From assembly GCA_049645705.1 (NCBI GenBank), contig JBARUK010000004.1:186001-250000 (forward strand): 64,000 nt of DNA, read 5' to 3'. The DNA is from JBGNFV01 sp049645705 (GTDB lineage: Bacteria; Bacteroidota; Bacteroidia; Cytophagales; Cyclobacteriaceae). Below are positions 15,736-24,165 of this stretch, one piece after another. The stretch's first letter is position 1; every line of letters begins with the position of its first letter. The notes below the pieces were generated by a model that was not told the DNA's origin, made no database searches, and saw nothing but the letters and a program-made list of their open reading frames with translations. A program made the position numbers and the translations under genes.

Positions 15736-17862
15736 ATGTCTACGGAAAAGCAGAAAGATTACGTAAGGAGTGCACAAAGCGACCCTCTGCGGCTGCAAGA
15801 TAACCTTACAGCGGCTTCCTTCTTCGAACAGTCGACCCCGGCGGCACAGGCAGCTAATGGCGTCCCCTCTACTGCCAAACCGGGTTCAGACAGCGTAGCC
15901 GTAGTCAATCCAGGCAAGGAAGATGAAAAGGGACCCGCGGCCGAACAGCTACCCAAAGCAGAGAAGGTAGTTATGCCTGCTGAAGAAATAGAAAAAGAAG
16001 GCAACCCTATCAAATATACTGTCGGCAAACCCAAGAGCAACGCGAAGGAACCGGCTAACTACTATAAAGATGTACGGTACGTAATGGATCGGCTGCTGGA
16101 AATAGAGCTGCTGTCCGCAGAAGCCTACGCTGTCGAGTACCCTACCGAGCCGCAGGAGGTATACCTGATGTACCCTACCCCGGCTATCATTCATATACCC
16201 TCGCCCTTTCTCAGTTATGAGGATATCCCGGAGACCATAAAAGCTATCAATGAATTTCAGACTGATATCATAGGCTGGACTAAAAGCTACAGCCGGGTAG
16301 ATGCAGGACTGACGACCATACAAAAACTGGAAGCGGCCACAGCTGAGTCTGTGATCGCAGACAGGGAAAAGGTAAAAAGGGACCGGGCTGCGGAGGCACA
16401 GCGACAAAAGGATGCAGAAAGGCGCAAAAAGGAGCAGGCCAGAAGAGACCGCATAGCTGCAGAAAAGAAACAGCAGGAGGCAGCTCGCATTCAGGCAATC
16501 AGAGATGAATCGACTGATGAAGCAAATGCCAAACGTATCTATGAAGAGTACGAGGGGGACTACGAAGGACTGGGCCGCCACTTGGTGGAGTATGCGATAT
16601 ATAACCCTTTATTAGTGGAGAGCATACTTGACTATACGTATTTACATAATGACAATATTGCGAAAGCATTAGTCAGTGTCCTATCTGATAGTCAGATTGG
16701 CGGCATAGATACTTCTTTATTAAAGAAAATAATATCCGTTTTGGATGTAGGCTGGACTACAGATGATGAATATGTTGCAATAGAAAGGATCAATAGGGTT
16801 CTTAAATCAGGTAAAACAGAGGTTGAAAAAGAAAGTAATGGCTCTGTAGCTTATTACCGGGGCGCATTGACTATTGTAGGGGAAGGAAATGATGCTCAAA
16901 CAAGTCATGTCCATTGGCCAAATACAGAATCCTCAGGGGTAACAATGGGCAAAGGATACGATTTGGGGAGTAGAGAGAAAATTGATATCGAAAGGCACTT
17001 AATTGAAGCTGGTTTTTCTAGTTCTCAAGTAAAAATACTAGTAAATGCAGCTGGTCTTAAGGGGAAGCAGGCAGGAAATTGGGTTAGAGACAATAAGGAT
17101 AAAGTCGGTAATCTAGAGATTGAAGCCCAATACAATCTATTCAGGGATGAATTTGAAAGACAGAGTAAGAGAGCCGAAATTGTAGCAACCTCAAATAGAG
17201 CTGGACATACAAATATTAATGCAAGGGGCCGTGAAATTAAGCAAGGCAAACCGGAGGGTACATTTGTTTTAAGCCAAAAAGAATGGGACAATATTCATCC
17301 GGTTATGAAAGATATAATTATTGATCTGAAGTACCGCGGCGGTGACTATGGCTGGTCGAGGGTAGAGTGGATAAATACTATTATAAAAAACAAGAATCTT
17401 GATGAATTAGGTAAGCTTAAAGCTTTCAGGAACGAACTCGATAGCCCGCGATTCAGGGATTATACTTCTGGAGTTAAAAGGCGACAGGATTTGCGTATTA
17501 GCCATCTTGATAGATACATAAGGGAAATCGAAAGCGGGCAGGAAATAACATACAAAGATGTAGATCAGGAAAGCTCTCAGGCATTGGTTGATATTCAGAA
17601 AGAATACCAAAACTATCGTAATCCTATAAAGAAAGGGGTCGGTAACGGTCAGGTTAATAACTCAAATGACGTACAAGTCATTCAGACATTATTACGAGCT
17701 AAGGGCTACTCTGTAAACATCAATGGTGAATGGAATGAAAGATGCCAGAATGCATTAAATTCATTTCAACAAAAACTAGTTGAAGATGGAATTATGCCTA
17801 AAAGTTATGCTGATGGAATTTTAAGTCCTAATGGAACAACTATTGCTTATCTAAAGAAATAA
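15736..17862 (+). CDS. Modular muramidase with pesticin/T4-lysozyme-like domain; candidate secreted toxin
   Basis: 708 aa, no signal peptide. Residues 1-105 are low-complexity and probably disordered; 105-200 form a compact region; 200-275 are a highly charged coiled coil. Residues about 375-600 hold a muramidase domain with E383 (VGEGND), T403 and D409 in SGVTMGKGYDLG, matching the Glu/Thr/Asp catalytic arrangement of pesticin C-terminal domains. Residues about 634-682 look like a peptidoglycan-binding repeat (GYSVNINGEWNERCQNALNS). Base composition and codon choice turn from GC-balanced to AT-rich near residue 288 (nt 16600) and stay AT-rich through the next gene, pointing to replacement of the toxin part. 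Predicted to cleave peptidoglycan in a target cell; delivery is inferred from the upstream ATPase. Confidence 0.75.
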   Translation: MSTEKQKDYVRSAQSDPLRLQDNLTAASFFEQSTPAAQAANGVPSTAKPGSDSVAVVNPGKEDEKGPAAEQLPKAEKVVMPAEEIEKEGNPIKYTVGKPKSNAKEPANYYKDVRYVMDRLLEIELLSAEAYAVEYPTEPQEVYLMYPTPAIIHIPSPFLSYEDIPETIKAINEFQTDIIGWTKSYSRVDAGLTTIQKLEAATAESVIADREKVKRDRAAEAQRQKDAERRKKEQARRDRIAAEKKQQEAARIQAIRDESTDEANAKRIYEEYEGDYEGLGRHLVEYAIYNPLLVESILDYTYLHNDNIAKALVSVLSDSQIGGIDTSLLKKIISVLDVGWTTDDEYVAIERINRVLKSGKTEVEKESNGSVAYYRGALTIVGEGNDAQTSHVHWPNTESSGVTMGKGYDLGSREKIDIERHLIEAGFSSSQVKILVNAAGLKGKQAGNWVRDNKDKVGNLEIEAQYNLFRDEFERQSKRAEIVATSNRAGHTNINARGREIKQGKPEGTFVLSQKEWDNIHPVMKDIIIDLKYRGGDYGWSRVEWINTIIKNKNLDELGKLKAFRNELDSPRFRDYTSGVKRRQDLRISHLDRYIREIESGQEITYKDVDQESSQALVDIQKEYQNYRNPIKKGVGNGQVNNSNDVQVIQTLLRAKGYSVNINGEWNERCQNALNSFQQKLVEDGIMPKSYADGILSPNGTTIAYLKK

Positions 17863-17868
17863 TCCATA

Positions 17869-18474
17869 ATGAAATACATATTTCAGGCTTTCTTAATCAT
17901 TTGTCTAATTTCTTGTCAAACAAACACAGATGAGAAAGGGATGGAACATTTGATCGCTCAAGATGAATTATTATATACAAAAAAATACAACTCAATTGAA
18001 AAGGCTGTAGAAAACCCTGACTCTGTATTTCAACTCGATTTGAGTAGAAGAGATTTATCTATACTGCCTACTGAATTAATTGATCTTCCTAAGCTGCAAG
18101 TATTAATGCTTGACTTTAATAACCTGAAGACATTAAATCCGAGAGTATTAGAAAATCTATCTTTACTTCAGATACTATTTTTAGAATTTAATAAAATTGA
18201 ACAATTTCCAACTGAAATAGGAGTTCTTGTCCATTTAAAGCATCTCAATATAGAAGGTAACCCTATTGACAACCTACCCGAAAGCTTCTTTCAACTTGAT
18301 AGCCTTGAGGGTATTACAGCAGGCTACACAAATATCCCATTGTCTACTTGGAAGAGGCTCAAAACATTGCACCCTGATATAGAAATCCGTTTAGATGATG
18401 GCTTAAAGTATGACACTACCCTTACAGAATCTAATTTCCAGGATCGCTACGAAAAAGAAGTGATGGGGCTGTAG
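17869..18474 (+). CDS. LRR lipoprotein, candidate immunity protein
   Basis: 201 aa. The lipoprotein signal ends ICLISCQT. About five leucine-rich repeats follow (for example LPKLQVLMLDFNNLKTL, and LKHLNIEGNPIDNLPESF). It starts 6 bp after the muramidase stop and shares its AT-rich composition, unlike genes on both sides. A lipid-anchored periplasmic protein is well placed to neutralise a peptidoglycan hydrolase, so an immunity role is the leading inference. LRR proteins have many other roles, and no direct motif shows inhibition. Confidence 0.7.
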   Translation: MKYIFQAFLIICLISCQTNTDEKGMEHLIAQDELLYTKKYNSIEKAVENPDSVFQLDLSRRDLSILPTELIDLPKLQVLMLDFNNLKTLNPRVLENLSLLQILFLEFNKIEQFPTEIGVLVHLKHLNIEGNPIDNLPESFFQLDSLEGITAGYTNIPLSTWKRLKTLHPDIEIRLDDGLKYDTTLTESNFQDRYEKEVMGL

Positions 18475-18475
18475 C

Positions 18476-20392
18476 CTAAAAATGAACTACGACCTCTTCT
18501 ACGGCCATTTTAGGTAGGTAGCCGTGCTCCAAAGCAGGTGACCAGGCGGGGCCCTCCTTCACCAGCCTTATGGCTTCTTGGTCCAGTGGAAGACCTGCAG
18601 ATTTCAATATCCTGAAGCTGCCGGTTCGGCCATCTTCATACACCTCAAAGCGGACTATGGCGGGCCCGTCCGTGGTATCAGATTTCATTTGGTTGTTCTC
18701 TTCCAGGTACTCTGCATATGCCATTCTTCCCCCTTCAGGTATGGCCAGGTAGTGACCCCCGTCGTACGCGTGACGCATACCGGTGCTATCTATGGCAATA
18801 CCCCGGATCAGTTGTCCGTCTTCATAGAATTCCCGGAAGTGCAGTGTGCCATCCGGATAGAAGCCCTCTGCCATGCCATGGTGCATTCCGTTAGTGACAG
18901 GTCTGCGGCTTTTCACCATTCCATTAAGGTGGTATGCTATGTCTTCTCCCTCACCATTTTCAATAGTGGCGTTTCCGAGCGTGTCATACGCAGATAGTAT
19001 ATGGCCGCTTTCGGGACTGAAACGGTAAATATGAGCCAACCGGCCGTTGGGATGGAAGTCCTCCCACTTGCCCATAACATCATCATCTACATACCGCCCC
19101 ACCTCATCATAGGTACTGTCTTCAGAGTATAGGATGAATACGCCATGCCGCCGGTTATCTTCGTAAGCTCCTTTCATCTGAATGGCTCCGGAGATGTAAT
19201 AGTCATTTACAAAACCCTGCCAGCGCCCCAGACTGTCCTTTCTTCCACGACGATAATAGGCCGCCTCACTTCGATAGCTGACCGGACGCCAGTCTTCATC
19301 ATAAAGCTCTTCCACTACCGGCAGGACAGGAACCGAATCGGGAACCTCAGCTTCGGCATCGTCCAAATCAGCTAAGGGGTCTACGTACCATGTTAGTGTC
19401 GGCACCATCCTCAGGCTGTCCAGCACGATCCATAGGCTGTCACGATACCGGTACGTTTCTTTCTCAAACTCCAGTGTGCTGTATCGGAGCGCTTTCTTTC
19501 TCAGATGCCAATACCAGGACAATGCTGCGGTATCGCTATGCATAAGCTCCGGCACCGGTGCTGTGGACACCAGGCTGTCCAGTACATGCTGAGGTATGGG
19601 TTCTGCCCGCCGGATGTCTTCCTCCATTTCTTCCAGGGAATCGTAAGACGTATTGAAGACACTGATGACCTTCTCATCCATCTCCTTCATGTACCGGAAG
19701 AAGTGAAGGTAGCGAACAGGAAACCGGGGTATGCCTGCGTATAAAAGCAAAGGTAAAAAGAAGGTGGCCAACAGGACACTTTTCCGGACACCCTTATCCG
19801 GCACCCGGCTGAAAAAGCCTGCACGCCGGGGTCTCCGCCGGGAAATATAGTATAAAATAATACCTGCCAGAAACCCACCGAGGTGAGCACTAAGACTTAC
19901 GGGCGCCACGATAGAGATAATAACAGAAAACAGGGCCACAGAGACCAGGTAGCGAAACTCACCCACTAACTCGTCTTTATGAACAGTATTGATGCGGTAT
20001 AACTGGTAAAAGGAAAACAGCCCGAAGATGGCACCGCTGGCCCCCATACCTATGGTAAATGGCGAATCGTAAAAAAATACGCAAGCCGCAGTAAGCCCGC
20101 TGACAAGATAAACGAGGGCCAGTACCAGCGTACCCCTTTGCCTCTCAATGTTACCGCCCAGAGAAAGCAGTGCCAGCATGTTAAGAGTAAGGTGCACTAC
20201 CCCATTATGTATGAACATATGAGAGAGAAACGAAAAGCTATTTTCAGAAAGTGAGTAGGGTCCGAATAATGCGCCGGCTCTCAGAGCAGCAAGTGCGTCT
20301 ACCTCTCCGGATTTTGATACCAAGTATATATGAACGGCAATGTTAGCCCCTGTTAGCAACAGGGTCAGAGGGATTCGACTTAAACTTTTCAT
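18476..20392 (-). CDS. Rhomboid protease fused to MORN repeats and a TonB-type C-terminal domain
   Basis: 638 aa from ATG 20392 (a TTG five codons upstream is possible). Residues 1-190 are a six-TM rhomboid: HLTLN in TM2, catalytic Ser119 in GASGAIFG and His170 in SAHLGGF. After a linker, a long extramembrane region carries MORN-variant repeats (about 380-555; MHHGMAEGFYPDGTLHF and others). The last 60 residues look like a TonB_C domain (VRFEVYEDGRTGSFRILKS). Rhomboids cleave TM helices in the membrane; TonB_C domains bind outer-membrane partners. The three-part fusion is unusual. A separate MORN gene lies just upstream on the same strand. Confidence 0.85.
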   Translation of the reverse strand: MKSLSRIPLTLLLTGANIAVHIYLVSKSGEVDALAALRAGALFGPYSLSENSFSFLSHMFIHNGVVHLTLNMLALLSLGGNIERQRGTLVLALVYLVSGLTAACVFFYDSPFTIGMGASGAIFGLFSFYQLYRINTVHKDELVGEFRYLVSVALFSVIISIVAPVSLSAHLGGFLAGIILYYISRRRPRRAGFFSRVPDKGVRKSVLLATFFLPLLLYAGIPRFPVRYLHFFRYMKEMDEKVISVFNTSYDSLEEMEEDIRRAEPIPQHVLDSLVSTAPVPELMHSDTAALSWYWHLRKKALRYSTLEFEKETYRYRDSLWIVLDSLRMVPTLTWYVDPLADLDDAEAEVPDSVPVLPVVEELYDEDWRPVSYRSEAAYYRRGRKDSLGRWQGFVNDYYISGAIQMKGAYEDNRRHGVFILYSEDSTYDEVGRYVDDDVMGKWEDFHPNGRLAHIYRFSPESGHILSAYDTLGNATIENGEGEDIAYHLNGMVKSRRPVTNGMHHGMAEGFYPDGTLHFREFYEDGQLIRGIAIDSTGMRHAYDGGHYLAIPEGGRMAYAEYLEENNQMKSDTTDGPAIVRFEVYEDGRTGSFRILKSAGLPLDQEAIRLVKEGPAWSPALEHGYLPKMAVEEVVVHF

Positions 20393-20458
20393 ACTAAAAG
20401 AAAACAAGGCACCAAAACTACAAAATGTGGCGTAAGTCAGGTATTAACAAAGTAAAAC

Positions 20459-21217
20459 CTATTCCTTTTCTATCTCTACTGTAGCAGGATCTATCTCTTT
20501 GCGCTTGCCGCTTCGTTTCACTTTAAACCAGGGAGCGGCTTTTTCACCACCCTCAAAGGTACCGATCATGTATAGTCGCTCCTTTTCATCATAATATTCC
20601 CACTCGCCGTTTCTCTGTCCGTTTTCATAGATCCCTTTCTCCGCCGGTTTGCCATCCGGGTAGTAGAATGCCCATTCACCGGACTCAATACCCTTTACAT
20701 ACCTCCCCTTCTGTAGCAGCTTGCCCTGTTCATTGTAAAACAGCCATTCACCTTCCGGTAGTCCATCGGTGTAGCTTCCCTTCCTTTTCAGCGTACCGTC
20801 CGGGTAGTAGAATCGCCACTCGCCCGCATAGCTGTATTCCTCGTAGTTTCCTTCCTTTTCCTTTTCGCCATTTTCATAGTAGTACACAGCCCTGCCCGAC
20901 AGTACTTCCCGCCGGTACTGCTCCTTAGCGATCAGCTCTCCCGTAAATCCGTAGTACCGTTGTTCACCGTGAAGAGAATCGTCCTGGTATTTTAATTCCG
21001 CGCTGCGCGTACCATCAGGATAATAATGCCGCCATTTTCCCTCTTTCAGGCCATCCAGCCGCGCACCTTCCGCACGCAGGCTACTATCAGGGTAGTACAG
21101 CCTTACATCTACCGACTGAGCATTTACTTTACTATGTATCAGACACATAACAAACAATAACCCAAACATCACGGCAGCCTGCTTCTCCCACTCTCTCCTT
21201 AGCTTCCTCTGCATCAT
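20459..21217 (-). CDS. Exported MORN-repeat (YwqK-like) protein
   Basis: 252 aa from ATG 21217. A basic N-terminus and a hydrophobic segment ending SKVNAQ form a signal peptide. The rest is about eight MORN-variant repeats of 20-24 residues with the pattern G-E-W-x-F/Y-Y-Y-P-D-G (for example GEWRFYYPDGTLKRKGSY). These are beta-hairpin repeats often called YwqK antitoxin-like; an antitoxin role is not supported here. It lies 66 bp upstream of the rhomboid-MORN fusion on the same strand, which shares the repeat type. Confidence 0.85.
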   Translation of the reverse strand: MMQRKLRREWEKQAAVMFGLLFVMCLIHSKVNAQSVDVRLYYPDSSLRAEGARLDGLKEGKWRHYYPDGTRSAELKYQDDSLHGEQRYYGFTGELIAKEQYRREVLSGRAVYYYENGEKEKEGNYEEYSYAGEWRFYYPDGTLKRKGSYTDGLPEGEWLFYNEQGKLLQKGRYVKGIESGEWAFYYPDGKPAEKGIYENGQRNGEWEYYDEKERLYMIGTFEGGEKAAPWFKVKRSGKRKEIDPATVEIEKE

Positions 21218-21291
21218 CTCCAAAACCTTTTCTTAAAACTCATCTGTAAGTAATCGTACTATGATTAATAATAAAAATTATAGTCAGAATG

Positions 21292-21299
21292 TATTTTTG
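21292..21299 (+). promoter_or_regulatory. Candidate -7 promoter element (TATTTTTG)
   Basis: TATTTTTG matches TAnnTTTG, 37 bp upstream of the ATG at 21337 in the divergent region. It would drive the two outer-membrane-type genes that follow. No clear -33 box. Confidence 0.35.
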
Positions 21300-21336
21300 C
21301 CACCCTCGTAAACTTAATATTCATTATCTGCATATC

Positions 21337-22152
21337 ATGATCTTCAACCGGCATTACCTATGGCTAATACTGTGTCTCCTGTTGCCTTCGCTAATATACG
21401 CACAGTCACCCGCACTTACCCGCGGCCCCGTTTCCCTGGCTACTGCCCATACCACCACACATACCGGGGTACAATCACTTCTGGCTAATCCTGCCGGGCT
21501 GTATAATATAGAAAATACCATGGTAAAGTTCAGCGCCACCACCCGCTACAGCGAATCTGCCTTTACCACCATGGATGCCCTGATCGCTATTCCCCTCACC
21601 TATACCACCCTGGAAGTTTCTGCTTCCCACTTTGGGGATGATATATTCGGGATAGACCGCCTGTCAGTAGCGGCTGGTCACCGTATGGGTATCGCTTCCT
21701 TAGGTCTTCGCCTGCATTCCTTTACCTACCGCACCGAAGCCACCGGTAGCCGGACCGTAGTAGTAGCGGAGGCAGGCGGCCGGGCAGAGCTGTCAGAAAA
21801 GCTTAGCGTAGGTGCCTGGATACTAAACCCCGGCCAGGCCCGCGTAAGTGAAGCGGAATATTTCCCTACCATGATGAGCCTGGGGCTGGCCTACAAAACT
21901 ACCGATGCGCTGCTGCTACTGATCGAAGCAGAAAAAGACGTGCAGGCCCCTGCCACCATCAAAGCCGGTCTACACTACACCCTTAACGAGTTCATCCGGG
22001 CCATGATAGGCATACAGACAAGAGGACACCGGCTTTCCGCAGGCATTTCCTTTTACAAAAGCCGCTTCGACTTCCAGTACGCAACTGCCTGGACCGGCCT
22101 GCCCGGCTTTCGTCACCAGCTGGGCCTCGGCTATCAGATCCAAGGAAAATGA
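21337..22152 (+). CDS. Outer-membrane beta-barrel-type protein (PorV/PorQ-like)
   Basis: 271 aa from ATG 21337. A signal peptide ends LPSLIYAQ. The mature part begins with LLANPAGLYNIENTMVKF, like the NPA motif of PorV/PorQ/UPF0164 barrels, and continues with alternating beta-strand patterns to a terminal LGLGYQI strand. An outer-membrane location is likely. Its stop overlaps the ATG of the next gene by 4 bp. Exact family is uncertain. Confidence 0.65.
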   Translation: MIFNRHYLWLILCLLLPSLIYAQSPALTRGPVSLATAHTTTHTGVQSLLANPAGLYNIENTMVKFSATTRYSESAFTTMDALIAIPLTYTTLEVSASHFGDDIFGIDRLSVAAGHRMGIASLGLRLHSFTYRTEATGSRTVVVAEAGGRAELSEKLSVGAWILNPGQARVSEAEYFPTMMSLGLAYKTTDALLLLIEAEKDVQAPATIKAGLHYTLNEFIRAMIGIQTRGHRLSAGISFYKSRFDFQYATAWTGLPGFRHQLGLGYQIQGK

Positions 22153-24161
22153 GAACTACCGCCATCATACTGCTCGTACTGGCTATACCCATATTAGCCT
22201 GCGGCCGTCAAAGCCAGGTAGAGTCCTACTTCCAGTCACTAGACAACAGCCCGGTAGAAGAGGAAACAGATATAGATACGGAATATACGGAAAACTGGGT
22301 AGGCCTGAAAGTGGACATAAACCGCGCCGGGCTGAGCGATCTGCTCTCGATTCCCGGCATTACTGCCCCACAGGCAGAAGCCATTCTGAACCATCGCGCA
22401 GTGTTCGGGGCTTTTATTTCCCTGCATGAACTGCAGGCCGTAGAGCAGATAGAAACAGAAGCCCTGAAAAAGCTCCTCCCCTACCTCACCGTCCGGGAAA
22501 AGCATCTTTTGTACGATCCGAGGCCCTTCGCCGAGCGCCTCAGAAGTGTGGAAAAGCGCCTGCTCGTTCGTACCGGGTGGCGGCAGGAGCGTAGCCTCGG
22601 CTATACAGAGCCCGGTGGGTATGCAGGCTACGGCCCTGATGTGTATGCACGCTTGCTCATACGTCAGCCCCAGGACTTCAGTATTGGCCTGGCAGCAGAG
22701 CAGGACAAGGGCGAACCCTACCGTCTGTCTGCTGTGGGAGCGGACCACCTTTCGGCTCACTTTATGATCGAAAACCGGGGCGTGGTCAAACGCTTGGTGG
22801 CAGGTGATTTCCGTTTTAACAGCGGTGCCGGACTTATATTCGGTGGTGGCTTCCCCTCTGGAAAATGGCCTGCCGACCTTGGTCTGCTGAGGCCCTCCTC
22901 TACCAGCCTTATGCCTCACTCCAGCGGAAGAGAAGGGCAATACTTCAGGGGAGCCGGAGTAACACTCGAGAGCGGACGCTGGCAGCTAACCGCTATCGCC
23001 TCACACCGGGCGTACGATGCTGCACTACAGCAGGACAGCCTGGGGCAATTTGTCACCTCCTTTTCCATCACAGGGCTTCATCGCACTCCCCAGGAGATTG
23101 ATAAAAGGGGCAACCTGCCTGTCAGTACAGGCGCTGTAGCGCTCAGGTTTGCACCACGCAATAGCCCGGTACGTGTAGGTCTGACCCTGACGGGCACCCG
23201 TATGGCAACTTTCTGGCGACCAAAGGCAAAAGTGTATAACCCCGCCCCCTTTACCGGAGACAGGTGGGCACATGCCGGTATCTGGTACACCGGCTATGTG
23301 GACAGGCTGTACTACTTCGGCGAGGCAGCGCGGGTATTTACCGGTGGCTATGCCCTTATGTCCGGCGGGTTGTATTCCTTTTCCAAAAGAGAAAGTATGG
23401 CCGTGATAGTCAGGCACTACAGTCAGGACTACCACAGCTACTATGGCCGTGGTTTTGGCGAAAACAGCCGGTTGGGCAATGAAACCGGTATCTATACCGC
23501 CTTCCGGTTCTCGCCTTTCAGAAGGATAAATATCCTGCTCGGGGCCGATCATTTTGTCTTTCCCGGCCTGCGATACCGCAGCTACGCCCCTTCGCAGGGC
23601 AGAGAGTATGCTATAAATGTATCCAGAGAGAGCCGAACCCTTACCTACAGCCTTAGCTGGCGCGATAAGCTTAAACCCAGAAACAGTGCAGATGATACCA
23701 GCGTGGAGTACCTGCCGATAGATTTCAGGAAGCAACAACTGGCTCTGCAGCTCAGGTACAAACCTAAAAACTACCCTCTGAGCTGGCAATCGAGGGTATA
23801 CTGGAACCGTACACTTCCTTATAACGATCATGGTTTCGGTATAGCGCAGGACCTGAGTGCCACGGTGGGAAAATGGGCTCTCTCCGGGCGGATAGCCCTT
23901 TTCGATACGGATACATTTGACAACAGGCTGTACCTGTATGAGAAAGATGTATGGGGAACCTTTACCATCCCGATGTACTACGGCCAAGGCATCCGTAGCT
24001 TTTGGCTGGTCAGGTACAAAGCTTCCAGGCAGCTAAGCATATGGGCCAGAATGGGCCGCTTTCGCTACCGAGACCGGGAAACGACCGGTTCAGGGCTGAA
24101 TGAGGTGCAGGGAGATAAAACAACAGACTTTCGCCTACAGCTTACCTACCGCTGGTGGTAA
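22149..24161 (+). CDS. Helix-hairpin-helix protein with outer-membrane barrel-like C-terminus
   Basis: 670 aa. The N-terminus is exported, with possible lipoprotein processing at ILACGRQ. Residues about 50-118 hold two ComEA-type helix-hairpin-helix units (VDINRAGLSDLLSIPGI and FISLHELQAVEQIETEALK). The remaining 540 residues are rich in aromatic beta-strand patterns and end in LQLTYRWW, a typical barrel C-terminus. HhH units in exported proteins bind DNA in ComEA, so DNA uptake is a possibility, but the function of this Bacteroidota family is not known to me. It is coupled to the preceding barrel gene by an ATGA overlap. Confidence 0.7.
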   Translation: MRTTAIILLVLAIPILACGRQSQVESYFQSLDNSPVEEETDIDTEYTENWVGLKVDINRAGLSDLLSIPGITAPQAEAILNHRAVFGAFISLHELQAVEQIETEALKKLLPYLTVREKHLLYDPRPFAERLRSVEKRLLVRTGWRQERSLGYTEPGGYAGYGPDVYARLLIRQPQDFSIGLAAEQDKGEPYRLSAVGADHLSAHFMIENRGVVKRLVAGDFRFNSGAGLIFGGGFPSGKWPADLGLLRPSSTSLMPHSSGREGQYFRGAGVTLESGRWQLTAIASHRAYDAALQQDSLGQFVTSFSITGLHRTPQEIDKRGNLPVSTGAVALRFAPRNSPVRVGLTLTGTRMATFWRPKAKVYNPAPFTGDRWAHAGIWYTGYVDRLYYFGEAARVFTGGYALMSGGLYSFSKRESMAVIVRHYSQDYHSYYGRGFGENSRLGNETGIYTAFRFSPFRRINILLGADHFVFPGLRYRSYAPSQGREYAINVSRESRTLTYSLSWRDKLKPRNSADDTSVEYLPIDFRKQQLALQLRYKPKNYPLSWQSRVYWNRTLPYNDHGFGIAQDLSATVGKWALSGRIALFDTDTFDNRLYLYEKDVWGTFTIPMYYGQGIRSFWLVRYKASRQLSIWARMGRFRYRDRETTGSGLNEVQGDKTTDFRLQLTYRWW

Positions 24162-24165
24162 TAGG

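Noticed and set aside
14350..18474. Prophage or phage lysis cassette
   Set aside because: No integrase, structural, holin or packaging genes; the lysozyme-like domain is part of a long modular protein with an LRR lipoprotein behind it.
20459..21217. Toxin-antitoxin system from the YwqK-like repeats
   Set aside because: The name comes from the repeat family only; the protein is exported and no toxin gene is adjacent.
23025..23987. 320-codon minus frame inside the HhH/barrel gene
   Set aside because: The plus frame has a signal peptide, HhH motifs and a barrel-type C-terminus; the minus frame has none.
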